Origin: an uncultured Elusimicrobium sp.
Lineage (GTDB): Bacteria; Elusimicrobiota; Elusimicrobia; Elusimicrobiales; Elusimicrobiaceae
NCBI GenBank assembly: GCA_902794125.1
Contig: CADBFX010000020.1
Coordinates: 1-41,186, forward strand
Direction of reading: 5' to 3'
Length of the DNA stretch: 41,186 nucleotides
Under the pieces are notes generated by a model that was not told the DNA's origin, did not search any database, and saw nothing but the letters and a program-made list of their open reading frames with translations. Positions 6,885 to 14,401 of this stretch are shown here, one piece after another. The number at the start of each line of letters is the position of its first letter. Within the stretch, counting starts at the first letter, position 1. The translations under genes were made by a program, and so were the position numbers.

Positions 6885-7361
6885 TTAATTAGAGGACAAC
6901 ATCGTCCCCGGGAAATAACTGCTACACTCACTACCGGAACACGTGACCGAGGCAATCTTTCCGTCAGATAAATTAAAACAGAGAGTAGCCCTTCCATCAG
7001 CCTCATAGACTTTCTGCGCGCAAACATCCGCAGTATTACCAGAACCACCTGCCGCTAGCATCCAACTTTCGCCGTTAATTTTTAAAGCAGGAACATCTAT
7101 ATCAAAGTCCCCCGCATCATAAGATTCTATTTTCCCTGCATGAGAATATGAAAAATAGCCTCGTTGATACCGTCCATCTTCCAAATAGGCCATATTCATG
7201 GCTTTTGCCAATGCTTGCACACTTGTCATAATTTGAGTGCCTTTGGCTTTTTTAACGGCTTTTGTGTATTGTGGCAATGCCACGCTGGATAATATACCGA
7301 TAATTAACACTACTACTAATAGTTCTACAAGTGTAAAACCGCGTTTAAATGCATTTTTCAT
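6885..7361 (-). CDS. Type IV pilin-like (prepilin) protein
   Basis: This 158-residue protein has a class III signal sequence: the short basic leader MKNAFKRG, then FTLVELLVVVLIIGILSSVALPQY. The prepilin peptidase would cut after the Gly, leaving Phe1 and the conserved Glu5. The C-terminal domain has two nearby Cys pairs (DVCAQ/TLCFN and TCSGSEC), which may form disulfide loops. The start is ATG 7361, not the longer frame from 7400, because AAAGGA is 9 nt upstream and the leader fits exactly. PilD-type peptidase is encoded at 29242. No other pilus gene lies nearby, so it is an orphan pilin or pseudopilin. Confidence 0.88.
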   Translation of the reverse strand: MKNAFKRGFTLVELLVVVLIIGILSSVALPQYTKAVKKAKGTQIMTSVQALAKAMNMAYLEDGRYQRGYFSYSHAGKIESYDAGDFDIDVPALKINGESWMLAAGGSGNTADVCAQKVYEADGRATLCFNLSDGKIASVTCSGSECSSYFPGTMLSSN

Positions 7362-7478
7362 GTTCTCGTTTCCTTTTTGACAAATTTTGTCTATAAACAA
7401 ATTTTATCAAAAAAAATTACAAGCGTTTTATATTTTTCCAACCGGAAAAACAAAAAAATAGAAACTGTTCGGCATATA

Positions 7479-7521
7479 AACAGGCTACGGATACCTGTTA
7501 TACAGGTATCCGTAGCCTGTT
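7479..7521 (-). terminator. Long perfect hairpin downstream of the DUF948-like gene
   Basis: Arms 7479-7497 and 7503-7521 are perfectly complementary over 19 bp with a TTATA loop. On the minus strand the hairpin follows the DUF948-like stop and leads into TTTATAT, a weak U-tract, so it probably terminates that gene. Confidence 0.65.
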
Positions 7522-7534
7522 ATCGTCGTTATAT

Positions 7535-7789
7535 TTATTTGCGCAATTTTTTTACTAAATCCATCCCCAGGCGAAGGGTTCTGCAAAACCCGGAATCCAA
7601 AAAAGTAGCAAGATTATCCATGAGTTCAAACGTGCTTTTTGTTTTTTCCACGTTTTCCGCCGTTGTAACTGCCAGATATTCTACAGCTTCGGCTGTGCGC
7701 GTAACTTGCAAAATCGCACGCACTGCAAAAATAACCAATATCACAAAAGCAACTACCGCAATTAAAGTACACCATTGATAAAAATCCAT
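7535..7789 (-). CDS. Small DUF948-like membrane protein
   Basis: This 84-residue protein has one N-terminal membrane helix (about residues 7-29, AVVAFVILVIFAVRAI) followed by a helical, probably coiled-coil segment containing TAEAVEYLAVTTAENVEKTK. That layout resembles the DUF948/YtxG family, whose function is unknown. SD AGGAGGGG stands before ATG 7789, and a clear promoter lies at 7813-7841. It is monocistronic. Confidence 0.6.
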   Translation of the reverse strand: MDFYQWCTLIAVVAFVILVIFAVRAILQVTRTAEAVEYLAVTTAENVEKTKSTFELMDNLATFLDSGFCRTLRLGMDLVKKLRK

Positions 7790-7812
7790 ATTCCCCTCCT
7801 GTTGTACACTTT

Positions 7813-7841
7813 ATTTAATCAGTTTGTGCGTGCCACGTCAA
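7813..7841 (-). promoter_or_regulatory. Sigma70-like promoter of the DUF948-like gene
   Basis: On the minus strand TTGACG (7836-7841) and TTAAAT (7813-7818) are separated by 17 bp, about 24 nt upstream of the start codon. Confidence 0.6.
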
Positions 7842-7984
7842 GCAGGAAAAAACACTTTCTATTTTATCGACGAGAAATAGCTGTTTTTTTATTTTTTAAG
7901 CAGCGCAACTTTTGTTAGGCGGCCCTTTTTTGGAACTGTATTTGCTTATTTTTTAAACATTATTTTTGTAGGACCAAAAAAAAG

Positions 7985-8012
7985 TTGACATCATTTTCTT
8001 TATTAGTAATAA
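7985..8012 (+). promoter_or_regulatory. Sigma70-like promoter of the nrdD operon
   Basis: A perfect -35 TTGACA (7985-7990) is followed after 16 bp by TAATAA/AATAAT (8007-8013). Transcription from here gives a leader of about 185 nt before nrdD. I saw no sequence close to a NrdR box. Confidence 0.6.
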
Positions 8013-8019
8013 TTATTAT

Positions 8020-8203
8020 TAACAAAACGGGAAAAGATGATCCCCGGAAGCCCAAAATGCTGTTTCTCCGACGGAAACATTTTTTTATCGCCAGTTACTA
8101 CTTAATTTTTTAAGACGTAATTTGCATTTTTGTTTTGTTTTTGTCAAAATTGTAGAAGCCGCTGCTTTGATTAGCGGCTAATTTCTAATCAGGATGCAAG
8201 ATT
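8020..8203 (+). promoter_or_regulatory. Long nrdD leader with an attenuator-like hairpin and an SD-proximal hairpin
   Basis: Within the leader, TGTTT...AAACA arms (8061-8079) with an inner TCC/GGA pair are followed by seven T residues (8080-8086), the layout of an intrinsic terminator ahead of the gene. A second perfect 7-bp stem, AGCCGCT/AGCGGCT (8157-8163 and 8173-8179), lies 12 nt before the SD AGGA. The rest is A/T-rich. I do not recognise a known riboswitch class. Regulation by premature termination is an inference. Confidence 0.4.
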
Positions 8204-10264
8204 ATGAAAAACTCAGAAGTAATTACCCACATTGTTAAAAGAGATGGTTCTACCCAAGTTTTTGATTCTAAAAAGATTACCAAAGCGATTGCGAAAGCCG
8301 CTGAAGTAACGGGTGAATTTGACGAAGAAACCGCCAAAAAATTGACGATTCGCGCAATTAACATCATCCAACAACTTTATTCGGACACCATTCCCAACGT
8401 AGAAAACGTACAAGATATTGTAGAAGATGTACTCTTAACTTCTAATTATCACAAAACAGCCAAGGCCTACATCTTGTACCGTGACCAACACGCCCGCATG
8501 CGCGAAATTACCTCTAAGTTTAATGTGGACTTAGTGGACCAATACTTGCAAAAGATTGACTGGCAAGTCAACGAAAACAGCAACATGGGCTATTCGCTGC
8601 AAGGGTTAAATAACTATATTTCTTCTGAAATCAGCAAAGTATATTGGCTTAACAAAATTTATCCGGCCGATGTAAAACGCATGCACTCGGAAGGGGATTT
8701 CCACTTGCACGATTTGGGCTTGTTAGGTGCCTACTGCGTAGGCTGGGATTTGCAAGACTTACTTTTAAGCGGTTTTACCGGCGTAGTCGGTAAAGCGGAA
8801 AGCAAACCGGCTAAACACTTACGCACCGCGTTAGGTCAAGTAGTCAACTTCTTCTACACCTTGCAAGGCGAAAGTGCCGGCGCGCAAGCGTTTAGCAACT
8901 TTGATACGCTCTTGGCTCCGTTTATCTACTACGATAAATTGACCTATGATGAAGTCAAACAAGCACTTCAAGAATTTTTGTTTAACGTCAACGTGCCTAC
9001 CCGCGTAGGCTTCCAAACGCCGTTTACCAACTTAACCTTGGACTTGACGGTTCCTTCCTATTATAAGGACCAACCGGTTATTATCGGCGGAAAACTGCAA
9101 GACAAAACGTACGGCGAATTCCAAAACGAAATGGACATGCTTAACCGTGCGTTCTGCGAAGTAATGCTCGCGGGTGATGCGAAAGGCCGCGTGTTTACGT
9201 TCCCGATTCCGACGTACAACATTACCAAAGATTTTGATTGGAACAACCCTAAATTGGAACCTTTATGGGAAATGACGGCCAAATACGGTATTCCGTACTT
9301 TGCTAACTTCATCAATTCGGACATGAACCCCGAAGATGCCCGTTCCATGTGCTGCCGCTTGCGCATTGATAACCGCGAACTCAGAAAACGCGGCGGCGGA
9401 TTGTTTGGTTCGGCTCCGCTGACGGGTTCTATCGGCGTAGTAACCATCAACTTGCCGCGCTTAGGATATTTGTCCAAAACGGAAGATGAATTCTTTGCCA
9501 ACCTCAAAAACCGCATGGATATTGCCAAGATGAGTTTGGAAATCAAACGCAAAGTCATTGAACGCTTTACCAAAGGTAATTTGTATCCTTATATGAGTTT
9601 CTACCTGCGCTCCGTACGCCAACGCTTCAACGAATATTGGAAGAACCACTTCTCCACCATTGGGCTTGTTGGCTTAAACGAAGCGGCAGTGAACTTGATC
9701 GGCACCGATATCGGCACGGAAAAAGGTCGCAAATTTGCCGAAAAAGTACTTACCTTCATGCGCGAAACCTTGGTGAAATACCAAGAAGAAACCGGCAACA
9801 ACTACAACCTGGAAGCCACCCCGGCGGAAGGCACCTCCTACCGCTTGGCTAAACTGGATAAAGAACGTTACCCGGAAATCATCTGCGCGAACGAAGATTT
9901 GTATAAACAAGGTCACCAACCTTTCTATACCAACTCTTCCCAATTACCCGTTAACTATACTGACGACGTATTTGAAATGTTGGACTTGCAAAGCTCCATC
10001 CAATCCAAATACACCGGTGGTACGGTACAACACATCTTTACGGGTGAAAAGATTAAAAATTTAGATGCGATGAAGAAATTCATCCGCACCGTATGTGAGA
10101 AATATACGTTACCGTATTTCTCCATTACGCCTACGTTCAGCGTCTGCCCCAAATGCGGCTACATTGAAGGCGAACATTTTGAATGCCCCAAATGCAAAGC
10201 CGAACGGATGCAGGAGCTGGAACGCAAAGTACGGCTTTTGGAAGAACAGCTATACAGTAAATAG
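8204..10264 (+). CDS. nrdD: Anaerobic (class III) ribonucleoside-triphosphate reductase, large part without the glycyl-radical domain
   Basis: This 686-residue protein reduces NTPs to dNTPs by glycyl-radical chemistry. An N-terminal ATP-cone (about residues 5-100, VKRDGSTQVFDSKKI) gives allosteric control. The catalytic barrel shows HLHDLG, NFFYTLQGESAGAQAFSNFD, SMCCRLRID, GGGLFGSAPLTGSIGVVTINLPR and NYNLEATPAEGTSYR. A C-terminal four-Cys zinc site (CPKCGYIEGEHFECPKC) is intact. The protein then ends in a charged helix (about 20 residues) where other NrdDs continue into the glycyl-radical loop. That loop, SRVVGYLRPVQNW, is encoded separately 141 nt downstream. SD AGGATG is 7 nt before ATG. 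It is part of an operon with the small protein and nrdG. Confidence 0.93.
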   Translation: MKNSEVITHIVKRDGSTQVFDSKKITKAIAKAAEVTGEFDEETAKKLTIRAINIIQQLYSDTIPNVENVQDIVEDVLLTSNYHKTAKAYILYRDQHARMREITSKFNVDLVDQYLQKIDWQVNENSNMGYSLQGLNNYISSEISKVYWLNKIYPADVKRMHSEGDFHLHDLGLLGAYCVGWDLQDLLLSGFTGVVGKAESKPAKHLRTALGQVVNFFYTLQGESAGAQAFSNFDTLLAPFIYYDKLTYDEVKQALQEFLFNVNVPTRVGFQTPFTNLTLDLTVPSYYKDQPVIIGGKLQDKTYGEFQNEMDMLNRAFCEVMLAGDAKGRVFTFPIPTYNITKDFDWNNPKLEPLWEMTAKYGIPYFANFINSDMNPEDARSMCCRLRIDNRELRKRGGGLFGSAPLTGSIGVVTINLPRLGYLSKTEDEFFANLKNRMDIAKMSLEIKRKVIERFTKGNLYPYMSFYLRSVRQRFNEYWKNHFSTIGLVGLNEAAVNLIGTDIGTEKGRKFAEKVLTFMRETLVKYQEETGNNYNLEATPAEGTSYRLAKLDKERYPEIICANEDLYKQGHQPFYTNSSQLPVNYTDDVFEMLDLQSSIQSKYTGGTVQHIFTGEKIKNLDAMKKFIRTVCEKYTLPYFSITPTFSVCPKCGYIEGEHFECPKCKAERMQELERKVRLLEEQLYSK

Positions 10265-10283
10265 TTCTTCCGTAAGATTATCT

Positions 10284-10313
10284 TTTTTGGGTTATTTTGC
10301 GCCCCAAAAAACA
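10284..10313. other. Hairpin between nrdD and the glycyl-radical gene
   Basis: TTTTTTGGG and CCCAAAAAA form a 9-bp stem about 20 nt after the nrdD stop. No T run follows on the plus strand, so it is more likely an mRNA processing or stability element than a terminator. Confidence 0.45.
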
Positions 10314-10405
10314 GTTGCAACGAGTTGGTCAAAGACCCCAATACTGCAAGGGTTTAGGCTTAAAAACCAACAAAATTGCACCCGACAGACAATTAGGAGA
10401 AAATT

Positions 10406-10618
10406 ATGACCGCACAAGAAAGAGAAGTTGTTGAAAATAAAATTTCGGAACTCAAAAAGGAAATGACGGACGTCCACGGTTCCAAATGTGAAGTATACTC
10501 CCGCGTAGTAGGTTATTTGCGCCCGGTACAAAACTGGAACAAAGGCAAAAAAGAAGAATTTGCCATGCGCAAAACCATGCATGTGGGCTGCGGTTGCGAT
10601 TGCGCCAGCGATAAATAA
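10406..10618 (+). CDS. Stand-alone glycyl-radical domain of class III ribonucleotide reductase
   Basis: This 70-residue protein carries CEVYSRVVGYLRPVQNWNKG, the NrdD glycyl-radical loop in which the Gly of RVVGY holds the radical. The N-terminal third (EREVVENKISELKKEMTDV) is a predicted amphipathic helix that could pair with the C-terminal helix of NrdD. The tail GCGCDC adds Cys residues not usual in fused NrdD. SD AGGAGAAAATT supports independent translation from ATG 10406, so this is a real gene rather than a frameshifted tail. It should be activated by NrdG (downstream) and dock into NrdD in trans. Short NrdD-like proteins of this kind may exist in other anaerobes; I cannot check how widespread they are. 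Confidence 0.85.
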   Translation: MTAQEREVVENKISELKKEMTDVHGSKCEVYSRVVGYLRPVQNWNKGKKEEFAMRKTMHVGCGCDCASDK

Positions 10619-10647
10619 CTTTCCTTTCTTGAGGCAACTGGTTTGGC

Positions 10648-11007
10648 ATGAAATTTGGCGGACTTATTAAATTTACACTAATAGACTTCCCGGGCCGGCC
10701 GGCCGCGGTGGTGTTTACCCAAGGGTGTAATTTCCGTTGCCGCTACTGCCACAACCCGGAACTAGTGTACCCGCACTTATTTGCCGAACCTGTTGCCGAA
10801 GAGGAAATCTATTCGTTTTTAAAACGCCGCCAGGGAACCCTGGAGGGCGTTGTTGTTTCCGGCGGGGAACCCACCCTGCACGAAGATTTAAAAAATGGGT
10901 TACGCCACAAAGTTAGACACCAACGGCGCACGCCCGGAAGTAATCAAAAACCTTATCCAAGAAAAATTGGTAGATTTTATCGCCATGGATCTAAAAGCCC
11001 CGTTTGA
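10648..11007 (+). CDS. nrdG: NrdG (class III RNR activase), N-terminal fragment of a frame-broken gene
   Basis: This is the radical-SAM activating enzyme that abstracts hydrogen from the NrdD glycine. Visible are KFTLIDFPGRPAAVVFTQGCNFRCRYCHNPEL with the iron-sulfur CxxxCxxC motif, and VVSGGEPTLHEDL. After HEDL (near 10890) the frame runs into unrelated residues and stops at 11007. The true continuation is in the +1 frame from ATG 10895 (overlapping fragment). By comparison with the family, about eight residues between GGEPTLHEDL and the following MGY are missing, consistent with a deletion of about 23 nt. Whether this is real or an assembly error cannot be decided here. Confidence 0.85.
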   Translation: MKFGGLIKFTLIDFPGRPAAVVFTQGCNFRCRYCHNPELVYPHLFAEPVAEEEIYSFLKRRQGTLEGVVVSGGEPTLHEDLKNGLRHKVRHQRRTPGSNQKPYPRKIGRFYRHGSKSPV

Positions 11008-11245
11008 AAAATACTGTTTGATTACCGGAGCTGAAACCAACCCCGAAATCTTACGCCAATCCATGGATTTAATTAAAAATAGCGGTATTGACTACGAATT
11101 TCGCACCACCTATGATAAAGAAGTGCTGACCGATGCGGATATCGCCGCGCTCACCCAACTGGCCGGTAAAAATTACCGCGTGCAAGAATGTTTGCCGGTA
11201 GCCAAAGAAAAAAATGTGCTTAAGGTAATGCACAAAGAAATATAA
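10895..11245 (+). CDS. nrdG: NrdG, C-terminal fragment of a frame-broken gene
   Basis: This fragment begins MGYATKLDTNGARPEVIKNL, the normal continuation of NrdG after GGEPTL, then FIAMDLKAPFEKY and YEFRTTYDKEVLTDADI, and ends normally at TAA 11243-11245 before a terminator. It is in the +1 frame relative to the N-terminal fragment. Both pieces are otherwise well conserved, with no further lesions, which suggests a recent event or a sequence error rather than an old pseudogene. The only obvious start is the internal Met, so separate translation is unlikely to yield an active enzyme because the iron-sulfur motif is in the other piece. Confidence 0.85.
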   Translation: MGYATKLDTNGARPEVIKNLIQEKLVDFIAMDLKAPFEKYCLITGAETNPEILRQSMDLIKNSGIDYEFRTTYDKEVLTDADIAALTQLAGKNYRVQECLPVAKEKNVLKVMHKEI

Positions 11246-11263
11246 ATTGCCTCCTTTTTAATA

Positions 11264-11295
11264 AAAACCCCGGCTTTTTAGCCGGGGTTTTTATT
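11264..11295. terminator. Terminator after nrdG
   Basis: AAAAACCCCGGC and GCCGGGGTTTTT arms (11264-11275 and 11281-11292) enclose TTTTTA. The stem is strong and could act on both strands. Confidence 0.85.
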
Positions 11296-11313
11296 AGGAA
11301 AAGGCACACAAAA

Positions 11314-11340
11314 TTCCCGGAAGGAAGATCCCTCCGGGAA
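11314..11340 (-). terminator. Terminator of the exported unknown protein gene
   Basis: TTCCCGG/CCGGGAA arms lie just past the minus-strand stop at 11346. Reading on the minus strand, TTTTG follows. Confidence 0.7.
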
Positions 11341-11345
11341 GGAAG

Positions 11346-12239
11346 TTATTTCAGAATAGTAATGGAAGAAGCTCCTGCATCATTACGCACGTTGTCTTTG
11401 AACTCATCAAATCCACCCGGCGTAGTCATATAGGCTGCTTCAAACTGCGAGATAAAACCAACCACATTAAAGGTTTTACCGTCTTTGGTTGTAAATACTT
11501 TCTGCGAGATATACGTAGCAGCCATACCGGCGGCTTTCATATCTTTAGCACGCAGCGCATTGTATTCTTCGATTGTTCTGGAAAAGCTTTGGAAGATGTT
11601 TCCAATGGCTTGTTTATCTTCCAGGCCAGTCGGGTAATACATATTGGCTTTAATTTGTTTAGCCGCCGCATCTACTTCTTTAATAACGGGCAGAACCAAA
11701 TCCACTCTGGAAATATCCTGTTTAGTAAAATGTCCGGTTTCGCTCAAGTTTTGCAATTTGGTTTCAATTTTTTTCGTTGCAACTTCCAATTTCAAGTCTG
11801 CTTCCAACGCGGCACCGAATTCATCAAATTTTTGTTGTTCGGTCGGCCACAAGGTAACGCTTTCCATTCTTACATAAGCAGGAATAGTAATTTTTTGCGC
11901 ACCGTTGTTAATGCTAATCGGTTGGGAGATATGTTCTGCAATGGCTTTTACTACGGCCGGTTCTCCACCGTGTAATTTCATGTAAGCTTCGCGCGTATCA
12001 TCCATTTGTTGGAAGATGACGCTCCACTCATAGTACTTATGGCTGGCCACATTGGCTTTGAATAATTCAAACGCTCTGATAACAGCTTCCACATTTTCTG
12101 CTTGGCTGGGAGCCGCGGCTTGTACTTGCGCGCGGACATTGCGTTCAATTTTCGTGGTATCTACTTGCCCGGCGGCTTGTGCGTTGGCTACCACAGCCGC
12201 GAATAGAGAAACTACAAACAACGAAACTGCTTTTTTCAT
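11346..12239 (-). CDS. Exported protein of unknown function
   Basis: This 297-residue protein has a clear Sec signal peptide (KKAVSLFVVSLFAAVVANAQA, cleavage about residue 22-24). The mature part is mostly helical and charged, without Cys and without internal membrane segments. I recognise no family. SD AAAGGAGAGG is followed by ATG 12239, and a good promoter lies at 12278-12306. It is monocistronic with its own terminator, so it is probably well expressed. Location is likely periplasmic. Confidence 0.8.
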   Translation of the reverse strand: MKKAVSLFVVSLFAAVVANAQAAGQVDTTKIERNVRAQVQAAAPSQAENVEAVIRAFELFKANVASHKYYEWSVIFQQMDDTREAYMKLHGGEPAVVKAIAEHISQPISINNGAQKITIPAYVRMESVTLWPTEQQKFDEFGAALEADLKLEVATKKIETKLQNLSETGHFTKQDISRVDLVLPVIKEVDAAAKQIKANMYYPTGLEDKQAIGNIFQSFSRTIEEYNALRAKDMKAAGMAATYISQKVFTTKDGKTFNVVGFISQFEAAYMTTPGGFDEFKDNVRNDAGASSITILK

Positions 12240-12277
12240 ATGCCTCTCCTTTGTTTAAGTTATATCCTTACACTAAT

Positions 12278-12306
12278 ATTGTATGCTTTTGAAAAAAGGG
12301 TCACAA
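12278..12306 (-). promoter_or_regulatory. Sigma70-like promoter of the exported unknown protein
   Basis: TTGTGA (12301-12306) and TACAAT (12278-12283) on the minus strand, spacing 17, about 38 nt upstream of ATG. Confidence 0.6.
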
Positions 12307-12361
12307 GGGCCATTGGGCCTAAAAACCCATAGGTCTTTGTACCCGGAGAGTTCATAGGTAA

Positions 12362-13567
12362 TTAATAACTAAACTCGCCTTTTTCGTACACCGTTACCGT
12401 CGTTCCGTTTTTGAGTTTAGCCGTAACGCGTTTGTTTTCAGTGTTAATGAGGTCCCAATGTAAGGAAGAATCGTTAAAGCCGAGTTTTTCTTTCATCTTT
12501 TTATCTAACTTGGCTTGCGGACCGGTAAACGTATCGGCATAGCTGGCTCCCACCGCTACGTGGCAGTTACCGTATTTGCCGCCGAAATTTTCATCATACA
12601 GAATATCGGCCATGAATTTAGTAATCTTGGAGAATCGACGGTCGGTAAGCGAAAACTCGCCGATTTGCGCCGCCCCGCGGTCCATAGCTAACATTTTACG
12701 TACAAATTCGGCCCCTTGCTCGGCATCGGCCTTTACGGCGCGTCCGTTTTTAAATTCCAACCGAACCCCTTTTACATAATTGCCGCTTCTGTAAGAAGAC
12801 AAATCAGCAAAATATACCCCTTTCGTTCCGCGCCAATCGGGCGATGTAAAAATTTCAAATGACGGCACGTTGCACCCACTGCCACCGATAAATTTGCGTT
12901 TCTCCCCCAACAAGACCGTAAAGTCCATATGGTCCGATTCAATGTGGAGCGTTTCAATTGGCAACGAAGAAAGCCACGCGCCGATTTCCGTAATTTGCGC
13001 CATTACTTCCTTCCACTTTTTCACAGGGTCTTTTTCATTTAAAAAACAAGCGCGCGCCACTTGGTTGGCATATTCTTTGGGCGTTAACCCCGCGCGTTTG
13101 GCCAGTTCTTCCGTCGGCCAGTTGCAAAGCGTCCACGAAAAAAGACCTTTTTGCTCGCGCACATCTAAAATTTCGCGCACCGGTTTGCGGGCCACGGCAC
13201 TTTTGGCAATGCGGGCCGGGTCAGCATCTTTTAAATGTGTTAAATCCATAGGAGCGTGCAACGCAATCAAACCGTTAATACCGCCTTGAAATTCTTTTTC
13301 TCCGGGCGGCAAGAAAGAAAGCTGGGTATTATCGGCCGTTTGGTAAAAAGCTTTGGCAAAGCCTTCCGGCGCTTGGATACGCGTAATTACTTGGGCGCGC
13401 TGAGCAATCAGTTTTTTATAAATTGCTTCCGCTAACGGTAGGGCGGCTACATCTGTGCGCAAAAGCACGGAATCATATTTTTTAAACGTTCCGTTACGAC
13501 GGGCCACTTTCAACGCCCGAATCATTACATCGGCATATTTTTCGGTTTGCAATTTGGTAAGTAACAT
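12362..13567 (-). CDS. M29-family metallo-aminopeptidase
   Basis: This 401-residue protein is like AmpS/aminopeptidase T. The dinuclear metal-site motifs are visible: NVPSFEIFTSPDW (Glu), IGEFSLTDRR (Glu), NCHVAVG (His) and LHWDL (His and Asp, near residue 373). These enzymes remove N-terminal residues from peptides in the cytosol; no signal peptide is present. SD AAGGGGG stands about 9 nt before ATG 13567. It is divergent from the membrane protein at 13634. It fits a peptide-fermenting lifestyle together with the three M20 peptidases in the window. Confidence 0.88.
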   Translation of the reverse strand: MLLTKLQTEKYADVMIRALKVARRNGTFKKYDSVLLRTDVAALPLAEAIYKKLIAQRAQVITRIQAPEGFAKAFYQTADNTQLSFLPPGEKEFQGGINGLIALHAPMDLTHLKDADPARIAKSAVARKPVREILDVREQKGLFSWTLCNWPTEELAKRAGLTPKEYANQVARACFLNEKDPVKKWKEVMAQITEIGAWLSSLPIETLHIESDHMDFTVLLGEKRKFIGGSGCNVPSFEIFTSPDWRGTKGVYFADLSSYRSGNYVKGVRLEFKNGRAVKADAEQGAEFVRKMLAMDRGAAQIGEFSLTDRRFSKITKFMADILYDENFGGKYGNCHVAVGASYADTFTGPQAKLDKKMKEKLGFNDSSLHWDLINTENKRVTAKLKNGTTVTVYEKGEFSY

Positions 13568-13598
13568 TTTTTTATTCCCCCTTTTGGTCTATTAATTG

Positions 13599-13604
13599 TA
13601 TAAT
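13599..13604 (+). promoter_or_regulatory. Perfect -10 box in a divergent promoter region
   Basis: TATAAT at 13599-13604 lies 29 nt before ATG 13634. I see no clear -35. On the other strand, overlapping TATTAT/TACAAT boxes could serve the M29 gene. Confidence 0.4.
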
Positions 13605-13633
13605 AGCAAATAAAGAATACCGGGTGAAACAAA

Positions 13634-14392
13634 ATGAAAAAAATAATAATGACCCTATTGATTTGCGCTGCTGTACTTCCCGCTTGGGCAGATGTATCGC
13701 CTAAACCGGAAATGGAATTTTCCTTCATTTATAATACAGAAAACAAACCGCTCATTAGTGCCACTCGCAGTGAACAAATCCAATGCGTCGACAACCAATG
13801 TTTAGAAGAAAAACCCCTCGGGCACTACGGTATTCAAAAGTTATACTGCGGTGCAGGCCGGTGTTTTTCTGTAGCGTATGAATACACCGATTTCCAAAAA
13901 TTAGTCATTGGGTTTGAAGACGGATCTGTGCGGGAAAGTAACATTTTCCCCGCATCCCATCGCCTGCGCTCTCGTTTTAATGTATATGTAGAAAAAGATT
14001 CTTTGCGCGTGGAACCTTCCGATGTAATTCCGGATGCAAACGCTTGGGGTCGAACCGATGCCTGGGTTTCTTTATTCATTATTTTACTGTTGGAAATGCT
14101 GGCGGCCGTGGCGTATCTTACCTACGTTAAACGCAGTTTCAAAGTGTTATACAGCGTGTTGGCCGTCAATCTATTAACCACTACGCTTTGCTGGTGGGGA
14201 CTGGCGTGGTATGTATCTGAATCGGCTCTCTTGTGGTTGTTCTGCTTCACGGTAGAAGCCTTATTACTGCGCGTAATGAATTTAAAACGGCTCTCTCTCA
14301 AGGAATCTTTTATGCTCAGCCTTACGATAAATGTTACCAGTTATACGCTGGGCATGATAATTTCGTTTATTTTGGCCCCGTATTTATTTTAA
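13634..14392 (+). CDS. Exported-domain multi-spanning membrane protein, unknown function
   Basis: This 252-residue protein starts with a signal peptide (MKKIIMTLLICAAVLPAWA). An extracytoplasmic domain of about 125 residues follows, beginning DVSPKPEMEFSF, with two Cys pairs (QCVDNQC, YCGAGRC) that may form disulfides. Three or four membrane helices occupy about residues 145-252. A DVxPKPxMxF opening with Cys-pair segments recalls a conserved hypothetical family in anaerobic bacteria, with no function I can name. The gene is 9 nt upstream of the aldo-keto reductase and on the same strand, so probably co-transcribed. The SD is weak (GGGTGAAAC). Confidence 0.75.
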   Translation: MKKIIMTLLICAAVLPAWADVSPKPEMEFSFIYNTENKPLISATRSEQIQCVDNQCLEEKPLGHYGIQKLYCGAGRCFSVAYEYTDFQKLVIGFEDGSVRESNIFPASHRLRSRFNVYVEKDSLRVEPSDVIPDANAWGRTDAWVSLFIILLLEMLAAVAYLTYVKRSFKVLYSVLAVNLLTTTLCWWGLAWYVSESALLWLFCFTVEALLLRVMNLKRLSLKESFMLSLTINVTSYTLGMIISFILAPYLF

Positions 14393-14401
14393 GGAGAAAC
14401 T

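Noticed and set aside
8041-8086. Guanidine (mini-ykkC) or fluoride riboswitch before nrdD
   Set aside because: ACGG occurs twice, but not as hairpin loops with the needed stems, and the fluoride consensus is absent.
10265-10405. Gap between nrdD and the glycyl-radical gene as an intein or intron
   Set aside because: It is only 141 nt, has a stop, hairpin and SD, and no splicing motifs; two genes is the simpler reading.
10884-10900. Programmed ribosomal frameshift in nrdG at T TTA AAA
   Set aside because: That site gives -1 shifting, whereas the continuation is in the +1 frame, and conserved residues are missing at the join.
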